A DNA stretch of 64,000 nucleotides from a virus: positions 1 to 64,000 of the IMG/VR virus record IMGVR_UViG_3300022752_005414; one strand, written 5' to 3'. This document shows positions 39,054 to 47,605 of the stretch, piece after piece. The notes under the pieces are model-generated. The model did not search any database. It was not told the DNA's origin and was given only the letters and a program-made list of their open reading frames with translations. Position 1 is the stretch's first letter. The number at the start of each line of letters is the position of its first letter. The translations under genes and the position numbers were made by a program.

Positions 39054-39718
39054 ACACTATGGTAGAATATTTCTTTAGGTTTTACAACATAACCAAACGC
39101 TTCTAGCGTGTGCTTGAACGGGTTACCAGGAATGTCACGGACAAGCTGGAGCATCTGCTCTGATAACTCACGAACCTCGAGCTGTGCATCGGGCTTCATG
39201 CGTAGCTCGAGGAAGTGGTGGAACGAGCGCCAGTTGAACATGATGTCCATCGTGATCTGGTTGCCGTAAGGAAGGTAGAACCGGGCACTTTCTTTGGCCC
39301 GCTTGCGGCTCATGCCGTCCTCGACGAAGCGTTCAAGGGCATCGTGGTAACGCATGAGTGCGTCCTCCATGAAGGCGATGTACTTCGCCTGCTCTTCGAG
39401 TGACCAATCCTTCGGGAGGTAGTACTTGTCATCTCGAAGCTCCTTGTACCGCGCTGATTCGCCGTTGATCGAGACACCGATCCTGTGCTTCAGGAGATGG
39501 ATGTGAGTTGCAGCATCGACTGTGACCAGGAAGTGCAGGCTTGACTTCTCGAAGGGTGTCTCATGTCCATTCTCGGCCAGCATTTTCAGGAGAGTTGGGA
39601 TCCTTCCACGTTTCTCCTCCGTCAGATCCCTGCTGGTGCTCGTCCATGCCGAGAGGGCGTGAGCCTCGTCTCCACCGTAGTAACCGATCAATTCTACCTT
39701 GTTGTCCTGAAAGGGCAT
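39050..39718 (-). CDS. thyX: Flavin-dependent thymidylate synthase (canonical ThyX)
   Basis: Converts dUMP to dTMP with FAD, NADPH and methylene-tetrahydrofolate. 222 residues. Signature HLLKHRIGVSINGESARYKE matches the (R/K)HRxxSxNxxSxRY motif. Upstream NGHETPFEKSSLHFLV and downstream ARFYLPYGNQITMDIMFNWR complete the active site. Start ATG 39718 lies inside the 3' half of the DUF2061 gene. Central enzyme of the phage thymidylate pathway with dCMP deaminase and dUTPases. Confidence 0.95.
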   Translation of the reverse strand: MPFQDNKVELIGYYGGDEAHALSAWTSTSRDLTEEKRGRIPTLLKMLAENGHETPFEKSSLHFLVTVDAATHIHLLKHRIGVSINGESARYKELRDDKYYLPKDWSLEEQAKYIAFMEDALMRYHDALERFVEDGMSRKRAKESARFYLPYGNQITMDIMFNWRSFHHFLELRMKPDAQLEVRELSEQMLQLVRDIPGNPFKHTLEAFGYVVKPKEIFYHSV

Positions 39719-39920
39719 GTCTCAATCTGCTCCGTATAAACGTGTCCCACGTCATCTCAAACAGCCACTGGGACACTATTCCTATGCTTGTTCCGATTGC
39801 AAGTGCGTGCGTTGTTGTCGCCACGCTACCTGTAAAATGATAGATGACAAAGAAGCTAAGCGTGGTGGATACAATCCGCCACGCAATAACCTTTATAAAG
39901 ATCTCAGCTCTTCTACTCAA
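39561..39920 (-). CDS. DUF2061-like membrane protein (119 aa), overlapping thyX
   Basis: The first 55 residues fit DUF2061: IKVIAWRIVSTTLSFFVIYH, TGSVATTTHALAIGTSIGIV and WLFEMTWDTF, two probable transmembrane helices. The last 53 codons (arginine-rich, low complexity) overlap thyX in another frame by 158 bases and are probably poorly constrained. The ATG overlaps the clpP end by 8 bases. Function of the family unknown; possible membrane protein of infection. Confidence 0.65.
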   Translation of the reverse strand: MSRRAEIFIKVIAWRIVSTTLSFFVIYHFTGSVATTTHALAIGTSIGIVSQWLFEMTWDTFIRSRLRHALSGQQGRIDRLLRWRRGSRPLGMDEHQQGSDGGETWKDPNSPENAGREWT

Positions 39921-40515
39921 ACTTGTACTTCACATCCACTGTTAACATCATCTCTGGTACTTTGACATGGTTAACAAGGCCGATCTCTTTTGCTTCCTCG
40001 GGCTCGAGGTACCAGTCAGCGTGCTTCTTGGTGTGGATCTCGTCGAGGAAATAATCCTCATCCTTGCCGATGTTCTGAGCCATGATCTTGAGGATCTTCT
40101 CATTGAGACGATCGGTCTCCTTCGCATCTGCCTTGATCTCTTCAACCTTGCCGCGATTGCCGCTCGCGACCTCGTGGATCATGATTGTGGAGTGAGGAGA
40201 CGCATAACGCATACCAGGCGCGCCACATGTGAGCAGGACTGCACCACAGGACATTGCCTTGCCCTCGACGATGGTTGCGACTGGGATACGTGACGACTTG
40301 ATCGCGTCGATCATAGTCATGAGTGAGTATACCTCGCCGCCATAGCTATCAATGACAACTGGAATGACGCTCTGGCCAGATGACTGGGCGATCGACATGT
40401 GCTGATTGAACTCCTTGGCAGCATCCTCATCAAACTTGTTGACGCGGATGACGATGGGAGGAGCGCGAAGTTCGCACTCCTTAACGAGGGGGGATACGCG
40501 TGTGATGATGTTCAT
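39913..40515 (-). CDS. clpP: ClpP-like serine protease
   Basis: ATP-dependent Clp protease proteolytic subunit, 200 residues. PVVIDSYGGEVYSLMTMID, the nucleophile-serine region EGKAMSCGAVLLTCG, the catalytic-His region STIMIHEVASG and a C-terminal EPEEAKEIGLVNHV with the expected Asp-bearing loop are visible. Phage ClpP-like proteases can act in prohead maturation or host-protein degradation; here it lies among nucleotide genes, not structural ones. Follows the RNR gene after a hairpin terminator. Confidence 0.88.
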   Translation of the reverse strand: MNIITRVSPLVKECELRAPPIVIRVNKFDEDAAKEFNQHMSIAQSSGQSVIPVVIDSYGGEVYSLMTMIDAIKSSRIPVATIVEGKAMSCGAVLLTCGAPGMRYASPHSTIMIHEVASGNRGKVEEIKADAKETDRLNEKILKIMAQNIGKDEDYFLDEIHTKKHADWYLEPEEAKEIGLVNHVKVPEMMLTVDVKYKFE

Positions 40516-40545
40516 GTAGTTATCTTAACTCCTGTGTTGTTTGTT

Positions 40546-40575
40546 TACAAGAAAGGCTGCCCGAAAGCAGCCTTT
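40546..40575 (-). terminator. Hairpin terminator after the RNR gene
   Basis: Perfect 9-bp stem AAAGGCTGC / GCAGCCTTT with a 6-base loop, 18 bases beyond the RNR stop, followed by CTTGT. The T-tract is partly inside the stem. Confidence 0.75.
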
Positions 40576-40593
40576 CAATGCGCTCTTCTTAGA

Positions 40594-43068
40594 TCAAGAG
40601 CACTTAGAGGCACCGCAGCTGCTACATGTTAGGCAACCTTCCATGTAGAAGACCTGGTCGCTACCGCACTCCTTGCACTTCTTCTCTGACGTGGACTTTG
40701 TACCATCTGGGATGTAACCCTTAAGGACGCGGGCGACGCACCGAGAGAAGGCGAACATGTCTGACTCCTTGTCCTTCTGGAGCTGATCCACCACGAAGTT
40801 GACCGGAATGCCGTGTCGAAGTGCCAGAGAGATCGTCCTTGTGAATGCACCTTGCGTCGGATTGGCGAATAGGTTTACAACATCCTTGAAGAGGATCTCA
40901 TCGTCATTTCCAACGGGAACGCGGAGGTTGTATGTGGCGACGCCGTCCTTCTTGCCGTTCCTGATGAGAACACCACTCTTGGTCTTCTTGGGGACCTCGA
41001 TGTGATCTGCAAGACCGCTGAAGACTTCATACGGGACACCGTCATTGAGACCGACAAGGACCATCCAAGATTGTGACTTACCACTCTCATCCTTGATGTT
41101 GACGCGGTGAATGTCGCAGGGGAGCTCCTTGGGACGCTTTGGGTGGAAGTCTGCTGCTGTCTTGGGTGCCTCTTTCTTCTCCTCTGTGGAGATGAGGACA
41201 CCAGTGCGGCAGCCATCACGATAGACCGTAAAGCCCTTGCAACCCTCCTTCCATGCACGCATGTAGACGTCGTTGACTGTCTCACGAGTTGCAGAGTTTG
41301 GAAGGTTGCAGGTCTTGCTGATGCTGTGGTCGATCCATCGCTGTGCTGCTGCCTGGATGTCGACCGACTTCACCCAGTCAATGTCATTTGCCGTGCCGCC
41401 CCAGTATGGGCTCTCCTGTGGGTCAGTCTTGCCAGTGACGTCCATCCACTTCTTGAACCAGTGGTGGTAGACAGTGTACTCCTGCCACTTGTCACCTAGC
41501 TGGTCGACGAAGTCGGGCACGGTCTTCGTGTCGCCCTGCGTGATCTTGCGACGGCGCTTGTAGGAGAGGAGGAAGGCGGGCTCAATGCCGCTAGTTGTCT
41601 GTGTGAGACAGGAGATGGAACCGACAGGAGCAGTCGTAGTGAGCGCAATGTTGCGTCGGCCAGTTGTCTCCCACATGTCGTGGTATTCACCGTTGCATGT
41701 GTTGATCACCTTCTGCAGGTAGTCGTGGTTCTTCTCCTTCTGGTAGTCCCAAACCGGGAATGCACCGCGCTCCTTTGCCATGATGAGAGAGGAACGATGT
41801 GCACCGACGGCGAGTGCCTTGTAGATCTCCTCGGTCACTTCGATCGAGCACTTGCTACCGTACTGGATGTTCAGAGCAGCAAGAGTATCGCCAAGTCCTG
41901 TTACACCGAGACCAGTTCTACGACCGTTGAGACCTGCCGCGCGGATCTTGTTCCAAAGATCACGCTCCACACACTTGACGTGCTCAGGTTGTGGGTCTCT
42001 CTCGATCTTCTCGAGGATCCGATCGACGCACTCAACCTCGAGATCCACCAGGTCGTCCATGAGGCGCTGTGCCTTCATGACAATCGTGTTAAATCGACCA
42101 AAGTCGAAGGTGGGGTTCGAGCCGAACGGGTCATTGACGAATGAAGTCAGATTAACTACCATCAAGCGACAGGAGTCATATGGGCTGAGCGGGATCTCGC
42201 CGCAAGGATTGGTGGAGATCGTCTTGTAACCGACATCTCGGTAGCAATCCACGATGCCCTGGTTCACTACTGTGTCCCAGAAGAGAGCACCGGGCTCAGC
42301 AGATGCCCATGCTGCGTCGATGAACTTATCCCAGACCTGCTTTGCATTGATCGTCTTGGTGATCTGTGCTGCCTCGACGGGAACCTCAACGGGCCAACGA
42401 AGTGTAAAGTCAGAACCGCGCTCGACGGCCTGCATGAACTCGTCGGTGAAGCGGATGGAGATGTTGGCACCAGTGACCTTCTTCAGGTCTCGCTTGATGT
42501 CGATGAAGGTCTCAATCTCTGGGTGTCGACAGTCGATGGTGAGCATGAGAGCCCCACGTCGACCACCCTGCGCGACCTCACGGCAGGAGTTCGAGAACCG
42601 CTCCATGAAGACGCCGATTCCGTCTGTTGTGCGAGCCGCGTTGGAGGTCGGCTGACCCTTGGGCCGGATAGTGGAGATGTCAAAGCCCACGCCGCCTCGG
42701 CGCTTCATAATCTGAACCTGCTCCTGGTCTGTGAAGAGGATGCCGGCGTAGCTGTCGTGGGGCTGGTCGACAACGAAGCAATTCGACAGGCTCTGGTGCT
42801 GGTAGTGGTTTCCAATACCTGATAGCGGTGAACCCTGTGGGACGACCTGTTTGAAGCCGTCAAGAAGATCGAAGATCTCCTCCTCAGACATTGGGTTGGG
42901 ATACTTCGCCTCGATGCGAGCAAACTCCTTAGCGAGACGACGGAATGTCTCGGTAGGAAGCAGCTCAATCCTATTGCCCGCATTATCACGTAAGGCGTAC
43001 TTGTTGAAGACGTCAGCAGCGAGATCGTCGCCCCTGAAGTATTCCGCAACACTCTGATTTAAAGACAT
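40594..43068 (-). CDS. nrdJ: Class II (B12-dependent) ribonucleotide reductase
   Basis: Reduces ribonucleotides to deoxyribonucleotides with adenosylcobalamin, 824 residues. Seen: QSLSNCFVVDQPHDSY (first redox Cys), MKRRGGVGFDISTIRPKG, TISTNPCGEIPLSPYDSC (NPCGE catalytic Cys/Glu), TTAPVGSISCLTQTTSGIEP, and a C-terminal Cys-rich domain CKECGSDQVFYMEGCLTCSS that shuttles electrons. No separate NrdB-like subunit is seen nearby, which fits class II. No intein interrupts it, although NrdJ is a known target of phage split inteins. Good AAGGAG before ATG. Confidence 0.95.
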   Translation of the reverse strand: MSLNQSVAEYFRGDDLAADVFNKYALRDNAGNRIELLPTETFRRLAKEFARIEAKYPNPMSEEEIFDLLDGFKQVVPQGSPLSGIGNHYQHQSLSNCFVVDQPHDSYAGILFTDQEQVQIMKRRGGVGFDISTIRPKGQPTSNAARTTDGIGVFMERFSNSCREVAQGGRRGALMLTIDCRHPEIETFIDIKRDLKKVTGANISIRFTDEFMQAVERGSDFTLRWPVEVPVEAAQITKTINAKQVWDKFIDAAWASAEPGALFWDTVVNQGIVDCYRDVGYKTISTNPCGEIPLSPYDSCRLMVVNLTSFVNDPFGSNPTFDFGRFNTIVMKAQRLMDDLVDLEVECVDRILEKIERDPQPEHVKCVERDLWNKIRAAGLNGRRTGLGVTGLGDTLAALNIQYGSKCSIEVTEEIYKALAVGAHRSSLIMAKERGAFPVWDYQKEKNHDYLQKVINTCNGEYHDMWETTGRRNIALTTTAPVGSISCLTQTTSGIEPAFLLSYKRRRKITQGDTKTVPDFVDQLGDKWQEYTVYHHWFKKWMDVTGKTDPQESPYWGGTANDIDWVKSVDIQAAAQRWIDHSISKTCNLPNSATRETVNDVYMRAWKEGCKGFTVYRDGCRTGVLISTEEKKEAPKTAADFHPKRPKELPCDIHRVNIKDESGKSQSWMVLVGLNDGVPYEVFSGLADHIEVPKKTKSGVLIRNGKKDGVATYNLRVPVGNDDEILFKDVVNLFANPTQGAFTRTISLALRHGIPVNFVVDQLQKDKESDMFAFSRCVARVLKGYIPDGTKSTSEKKCKECGSDQVFYMEGCLTCSSCGASKCS

Positions 43069-43099
43069 TCCTGACTCCTTTCATTACAATACATGTCGA

Positions 43100-44467
43100 T
43101 CACTTACCGTTAATCTCTTCCCACTTCTCTTTGAGAAGCTTCTTCATACTAGAGCCGTCAGCTTTGACAACATCGTCAACAGACATCTCATTTGTGTCCA
43201 TCAGCTCGAACTTAGACATTGACGTGTCGATCCGCATTGGATAGAGCATTCCATCTCGACCAGCGCGATTCTTGGCAACGAAGATGCGTCCAGCCCCTGT
43301 TGCCTTTTCGTTAGGCTTTCGAGAGATTGAGAGCACAACGTCAGCAACCATCGCCTTTCCATATGCTTCCGACATATTCTCAAGACCTACAACTTCTGAG
43401 TTAGACGCTTCACGATTTGCCTGAGATGCTGTCCAGATTGGAACATTGAGATCCATGGACAGATTACGAAGCTCCTCATAGACGAGCTTTAATTCGTGTC
43501 GAAGCGAATCGAATTTACGTGATGACTTCATGATGTCTGCGTAGTCGATGATGATCACACTGGGAACGAACGACTTCAGAAGAAGCTTCTCAATGTGATT
43601 TCTGAGTGTCTGAACAGACGGTGTGCCTGTTGGATACTCTTTGATAATTAGACGACCAAGCGAGTTGTTCTTGTAGAATTCGATGACTTCTTCTTTTCTG
43701 TCTATGACATCACTGCTTGGAATGCCGCAGAGATTAGAGTCATAACGTAGACCAACAGCAGTCTCAGATAGCTCAAAGGTATAGTGAACGACATTCTTAC
43801 CGACACGCAAAGCCTCCGCGCCCATTTGAACAAGGAAGTGTGACTTACCCACACCTGTCGGTGCGATGACTACACCCAGCTCGCCACGACCCAGCCCGCC
43901 ATTAAGGACATCCTGTGCATCAATCTGCGGCAGTCCAGTTGGGCATGTGAGACGACGCGTCCTGATGAACCGTGCCTCAGTGTCTTCGAAGAAGTCATGA
44001 CCAATTGCAGCTGGTGTGCCTGCAGACAGAGCATTCTTCATCAGGTCCATGACGGAGTCGAGATTGTCTGTCGCAATCATCTCGACAGCCTTCTCCAGCG
44101 CCTCCTTCATCGCCTGCTTCTTGCAGAAGTCAAGTGTCTTATCCTTAACGTACTGCACATCACCCATGTCTGGGTTGACGCGGATGCGCTGGAGGAACTC
44201 AACGATCTGGTCGCGGAGGACAATGTCCTTACCTTCCTTCAGGTCGTCACGAATAATTGTGACAAGAAGGCTTAGAGTTGGAAAGTCCTTGTACTTCTGG
44301 TAGTAGCCAAAGTACCGCTGTGTGAGGAACTGCAGGTACTTCAGCTCAAAGAAGGTGGGCGACATGATCTCAATCATTTGAGTCGCCCAAGATCGGTCAG
44401 TCAGCAGTCCTTGGAAAATCTTCTCCTGGAACTGCTTACCGTACTGTTTAAAGTGCGGATCGTGCAT
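43100..44467 (-). CDS. Replicative DNA helicase (DnaB/gp41 family)
   Basis: Hexameric 5'-3' helicase at the replication fork. 455 residues: helical N-terminal domain (1-160) and RecA-like motor with Walker A VIAPTGVGKSHFLVQMGAEA, VVHYTFELSETAVGLRYDS, Walker B SVIIIDYADIMKSS and IWTASQANREASN (motif with arginine and Gln). C-terminal acidic helix. Follows the exonuclease by one base. A primase is not seen in the window. No intein is inserted in its P-loop, unlike in some other phage gp41 genes. Confidence 0.93.
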   Translation of the reverse strand: MHDPHFKQYGKQFQEKIFQGLLTDRSWATQMIEIMSPTFFELKYLQFLTQRYFGYYQKYKDFPTLSLLVTIIRDDLKEGKDIVLRDQIVEFLQRIRVNPDMGDVQYVKDKTLDFCKKQAMKEALEKAVEMIATDNLDSVMDLMKNALSAGTPAAIGHDFFEDTEARFIRTRRLTCPTGLPQIDAQDVLNGGLGRGELGVVIAPTGVGKSHFLVQMGAEALRVGKNVVHYTFELSETAVGLRYDSNLCGIPSSDVIDRKEEVIEFYKNNSLGRLIIKEYPTGTPSVQTLRNHIEKLLLKSFVPSVIIIDYADIMKSSRKFDSLRHELKLVYEELRNLSMDLNVPIWTASQANREASNSEVVGLENMSEAYGKAMVADVVLSISRKPNEKATGAGRIFVAKNRAGRDGMLYPMRIDTSMSKFELMDTNEMSVDDVVKADGSSMKKLLKEKWEEINGK

Positions 44468-44468
44468 T

Positions 44469-45440
44469 TTATCCTGTCTGGATGTGTGAGAGGGCTAGGA
44501 AGAATTGGTCGACGTTGAACGTCTGGATGCCTTCGTGAATGAGGGCCCTTATGAACTCTATCTTATTGCGTGTGGGCTTAAAAGTATCACAGATCCCGTT
44601 GATCCTATCGATCTGGTAAGCAGCCAAGTTCGCTGTGTCTAAGTGGACAAGCGAGAAGTTCCGATTGATGAGGATCTCATTCTCTGCAATGTGCTGGTAG
44701 GCTTGCACCTTGGATCCACACTCAACTTTTGCTCTCGCTTCCTGCAGAATATCCTGCACTGTGACTTCATTCGTCTGAGATAGGCTTGGAAAACGCTTAG
44801 CCAGTGTCTTGAACCCTACACCGTCGACACCTGGTATGTTGTCTGAGTCGTCACCGCAGATCGCTTTGGCAACTGAGAAGTTGACAGGATGGACGCCGAA
44901 CCTCTCGAGAACATCCTGCTCCTGCACCAGCTTCTTCCAGGTGGGTGAGTAGATGATCGATCCCTCAGAGATCAACTGGTAGTAATCTTTGTCAGCTGAC
45001 AATATGATCTTCAGCGCATCCTTGCAGTGGTATCGTGACATGTAACCGATGACATCATCTGCCTCACAGTCAGGTACATAGATCTGACATATTGGCGTTA
45101 ATTTCAACAATCTTACCAGTGTCTTGATCTGGTTGTCTCGATCTGACACTGTATTCGGGATATCATTCTCGTAGAACCTGTTCAGCCGTTCAGGTCGGCG
45201 ATGACTTTTGTAATCCTTGTATATCGCTCTTCGACGAGGTGATCCACCACCCTCCCAGACAACGTAGATGGGATTAGGCTTAAAGCGCTCCACGATCCGT
45301 TTTAGATCGAGGAGAAAGCCCACAATCCCACCTACGTGCTGGCCGTCCTTACCCATTGCTGGATGAGCGACGAAGTGTCTCAAGTACAACCCCATCGCAT
45401 CCACGAGTAGGACAGTCTGTGATCGGCTCAGATCACTCAT
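44469..45440 (-). CDS. 5'-3' exonuclease (second, gp-type FEN/RNase H family)
   Basis: 323 residues. Acidic motifs: VLLVDAMGLYLRHF, PSRRR-like SPRRRAIYKDYKSHRR (substrate arginines), VPDCEADDVIGYMSRY, ILSADKDYYQLISEGS and CGDDSDNIPGVDGVG (H3TH). Operonic with the helicase downstream and RecA upstream (8-base overlap). Likely removes RNA primers at lagging strands. A divergent paralog lies at 8938-9753, suggesting split duties. Confidence 0.92.
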   Translation of the reverse strand: MSDLSRSQTVLLVDAMGLYLRHFVAHPAMGKDGQHVGGIVGFLLDLKRIVERFKPNPIYVVWEGGGSPRRRAIYKDYKSHRRPERLNRFYENDIPNTVSDRDNQIKTLVRLLKLTPICQIYVPDCEADDVIGYMSRYHCKDALKIILSADKDYYQLISEGSIIYSPTWKKLVQEQDVLERFGVHPVNFSVAKAICGDDSDNIPGVDGVGFKTLAKRFPSLSQTNEVTVQDILQEARAKVECGSKVQAYQHIAENEILINRNFSLVHLDTANLAAYQIDRINGICDTFKPTRNKIEFIRALIHEGIQTFNVDQFFLALSHIQTG

Positions 45441-46587
45441 TGTCCTCAGCTGCCGCGTCAGTCAAGTCTGAGTCGTTGCGTGTCCGCACCATCACCGCCT
45501 CGATCAGATCATCGAGGAAAGTCTTGTACTCTGGGTGACTGAGTAGTTCGCCAAACTCTGCCTTGTGGAACTTCTTCTCGATGACTGTGACGCCTCTCTC
45601 GACATCGGTAACCGTGAAGACCTTCCAGGCACCATCACCAGACACGCAGATGATATGCTTACCGACTTGACGTTCACCAGCATCACGGAGCTCATCAAAG
45701 ATCTCCTCGTGCTCAATGATACCCTTACCGAAGTGGATCTGGAAGTTTGCCGTCCTGAAGGGTGGTGACACCTTATTCTTCACTGTCTTGGCTGAAACGT
45801 GGATACCGACAACGTCACCATTCTTGTTCTGGATCTGCTGCCCCGCGCCCAGCTTGAGACGAACTGATGCGTGGAATGGAATTGCCATGCCGCCAGGGAC
45901 GGTTGTAGGATCGCCATGCATGACGCCGATCTTTGTGCGCGTCTGATTGAGACAGACCATCAGCACACTCTGGTCGCCGATGACGCCTGTGATCTTACGC
46001 ATGCCCTTTGAGATCGCTCGAGCCTGCAGACCGATGCTGTCCTTGTCGTAGTCACCCAACAGCTCTGCCTTCGGTGATGACGCTGCAACACTGTCCCAGA
46101 TGATGGTGATCGGGACATCTTTCTGCATCGCCTTCGCCTTCAAGATCGTCTTCTCGGCGACGTCAAACACCTCTTCAGTACAGTGTGTATCAACGTAGAC
46201 GAATCGACGTGTGACATCAACACCCAGCGCCTGGAGGTTCTCGACAGATGTTGCATTCTCCGTGTCAATGTAGACGCAGATGCCACCCATCTGTTGGGTT
46301 GAGCGAGCGATCTGAGTTGCAATGTGGCTCTTACCGATCGACGGCGGACCGAAGATCTCAACGATTCGACCCTCAGGGAGGCCACCGCTACGTCGGTTTG
46401 CAACAATGTAGTCGAGCAGCGTTGATCCTGTCGAGACCCACCGCTTGACATGTGTGGGCGACTCATCCTCCGCCAGGTTGTAAGCGATGCGTGAGCCGTT
46501 CTCTTTATTGAGTGATGTGATCAGCTCAGCAGTAAAATCACCGCTTGCGCTGTCATCACTCCTGCGTTCTTTTGCTTGTCTTGCCAT
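45433..46587 (-). CDS. RecA/UvsX-family recombinase
   Basis: Strand-exchange ATPase, 384 residues. Walker A EIFGPPSIGKSHIATQIARS, GGICVYIDTENATS, Walker B PITIIWDSVAAS, QARAISKGMRKITGVI and LMVCLNQTRTKIGVMHGDP (loop L2) are intact. The C-terminal acidic tail (SDLTDAAAEDNE) is typical. Works with the gp32-like SSB encoded just upstream; a hairpin lies between. RecA- versus UvsX-type cannot be separated without alignment. Confidence 0.93.
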   Translation of the reverse strand: MARQAKERRSDDSASGDFTAELITSLNKENGSRIAYNLAEDESPTHVKRWVSTGSTLLDYIVANRRSGGLPEGRIVEIFGPPSIGKSHIATQIARSTQQMGGICVYIDTENATSVENLQALGVDVTRRFVYVDTHCTEEVFDVAEKTILKAKAMQKDVPITIIWDSVAASSPKAELLGDYDKDSIGLQARAISKGMRKITGVIGDQSVLMVCLNQTRTKIGVMHGDPTTVPGGMAIPFHASVRLKLGAGQQIQNKNGDVVGIHVSAKTVKNKVSPPFRTANFQIHFGKGIIEHEEIFDELRDAGERQVGKHIICVSGDGAWKVFTVTDVERGVTVIEKKFHKAEFGELLSHPEYKTFLDDLIEAVMVRTRNDSDLTDAAAEDNE

Positions 46588-46611
46588 TTTTGTCCTCTAC
46601 AAATACTATAA

Positions 46612-46644
46612 CAGGACGTGAGCCAGATTACAACTCACGTCCTG
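46612..46644 (-). terminator. Inverted repeat between SSB and recA genes
   Basis: 11-bp perfect stem CAGGACGTGAG / CTCACGTCCTG, 11-base loop. Lies 20 bases after the SSB stop and 25 before the recA start. No T-run follows (TTATAGTATTT), so it may be a weak terminator or a processing/stability element keeping SSB mRNA abundant. Confidence 0.5.
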
Positions 46645-46663
46645 CTCAGATGACCTAGTTAGG

Positions 46664-47494
46664 TCAGTTGCCCATTAGATCTTCGAAGGCGTCGTCGATC
46701 GAGGAGTAGTTACCACCTGTCTTCTTGGTCGACGAAGTTGTAGTGTTCTGGACAGCAGATGTCTTCTGCGTTGTTGCAGGAGTGTCATCGTCGTCAGAAG
46801 CAGCTGGACCACCACGTGGAGTGCCGTCGCCGTCCTGCATGCCGCCGTTGATCCAGTCGTTGACGATCTTCGTGAGCTCGTCGCTGGACTTGAGCTCGAA
46901 CATCGAGCCCACATCGGGGATGTTGCTGAGCCACTGCTTGGCAGTTGCTGCGTTGGTGGTGAGATTTGAAGACTTACCGCGTGGCATGACCTCAGTCTCA
47001 GAGTACTTCTTGCCGGGTGGCTTGAAGCACTTCACCTTTACGTCGCGACCGGTCTCTGGATCAGTGATGTCGCCGTAATCCTCGTCAAGCATGATGCCGA
47101 GGAGCGACTGGTAGACCTGCTTGCCGAACGCCCAGATCTGCACACCCTTCTCCTCCTCGCCGCGGACGACGACGGGAGCGTAGCAGCGCATCTTAGGGTA
47201 GAGCTTCTTGGCGAGCTCGTAGCTCTCCTTGGTGCCCTCATCACGAAGCTTGTTGATCAGATCCTGGATGGGGTCTGCCTTGCCAAACTGGTAGGGAGCG
47301 AGAAGGCCTGGGTTGTTGCCGATGTTGTAGTAGAACCAGAGCTCCTTGAAGGGCTGGCCCTCGTTGTTTGGGAAAGAGAGGAGGCGAACCGTGTACTCCT
47401 CGCCCTCCTTGGGCTTCCAGGAGGCGTTGCTCTTCTTGTTGTTGCCAGACAGATTGTCAAGACGCTTACGCAGTGCGTCGAAGTTGATACCCAT
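46664..47494 (-). CDS. gp32-like single-stranded DNA-binding protein
   Basis: 276 residues with the T4-like SSB layout: basic N-terminus (FDALRKRLDNLSGNNKKSNA) for cooperativity, an OB-fold core (EEYTVRLLSFPNNEGQPFKE, RCYAPVVVRGEEEKGVQIWA, VKCFKPPGKKYSE), and an acidic, Ser/Thr-rich C-terminal tail ending SSIDDAFEDLMGN, which recruits replication proteins. The zinc site of T4 gp32 is not apparent, as in cyanophage homologs. A roughly 110-base leader precedes it. Confidence 0.88.
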   Translation of the reverse strand: MGINFDALRKRLDNLSGNNKKSNASWKPKEGEEYTVRLLSFPNNEGQPFKELWFYYNIGNNPGLLAPYQFGKADPIQDLINKLRDEGTKESYELAKKLYPKMRCYAPVVVRGEEEKGVQIWAFGKQVYQSLLGIMLDEDYGDITDPETGRDVKVKCFKPPGKKYSETEVMPRGKSSNLTTNAATAKQWLSNIPDVGSMFELKSSDELTKIVNDWINGGMQDGDGTPRGGPAASDDDDTPATTQKTSAVQNTTTSSTKKTGGNYSSIDDAFEDLMGN

Positions 47495-47605
47495 GTTGTG
47501 ATGTCCTAACGTTTAATGGTTAATGCTTAACTTCTAAAAGAAAGAGAGTTCTTTTTCGTAGAAGGGAAGCGAAGGTATCGTACGAACCCGCGCTTCATTT
47601 TATAA

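Noticed and set aside
40594-43068. Possible intein in the ribonucleotide reductase, a known phage intein host
   Set aside because: All catalytic motifs run continuously without an insertion.
47495-47605. A 23-codon ATG frame (MKRGFVRYLRFPSTKK) in the leader of the SSB gene
   Set aside because: No Shine-Dalgarno and no known leader-peptide pattern; too short to support.
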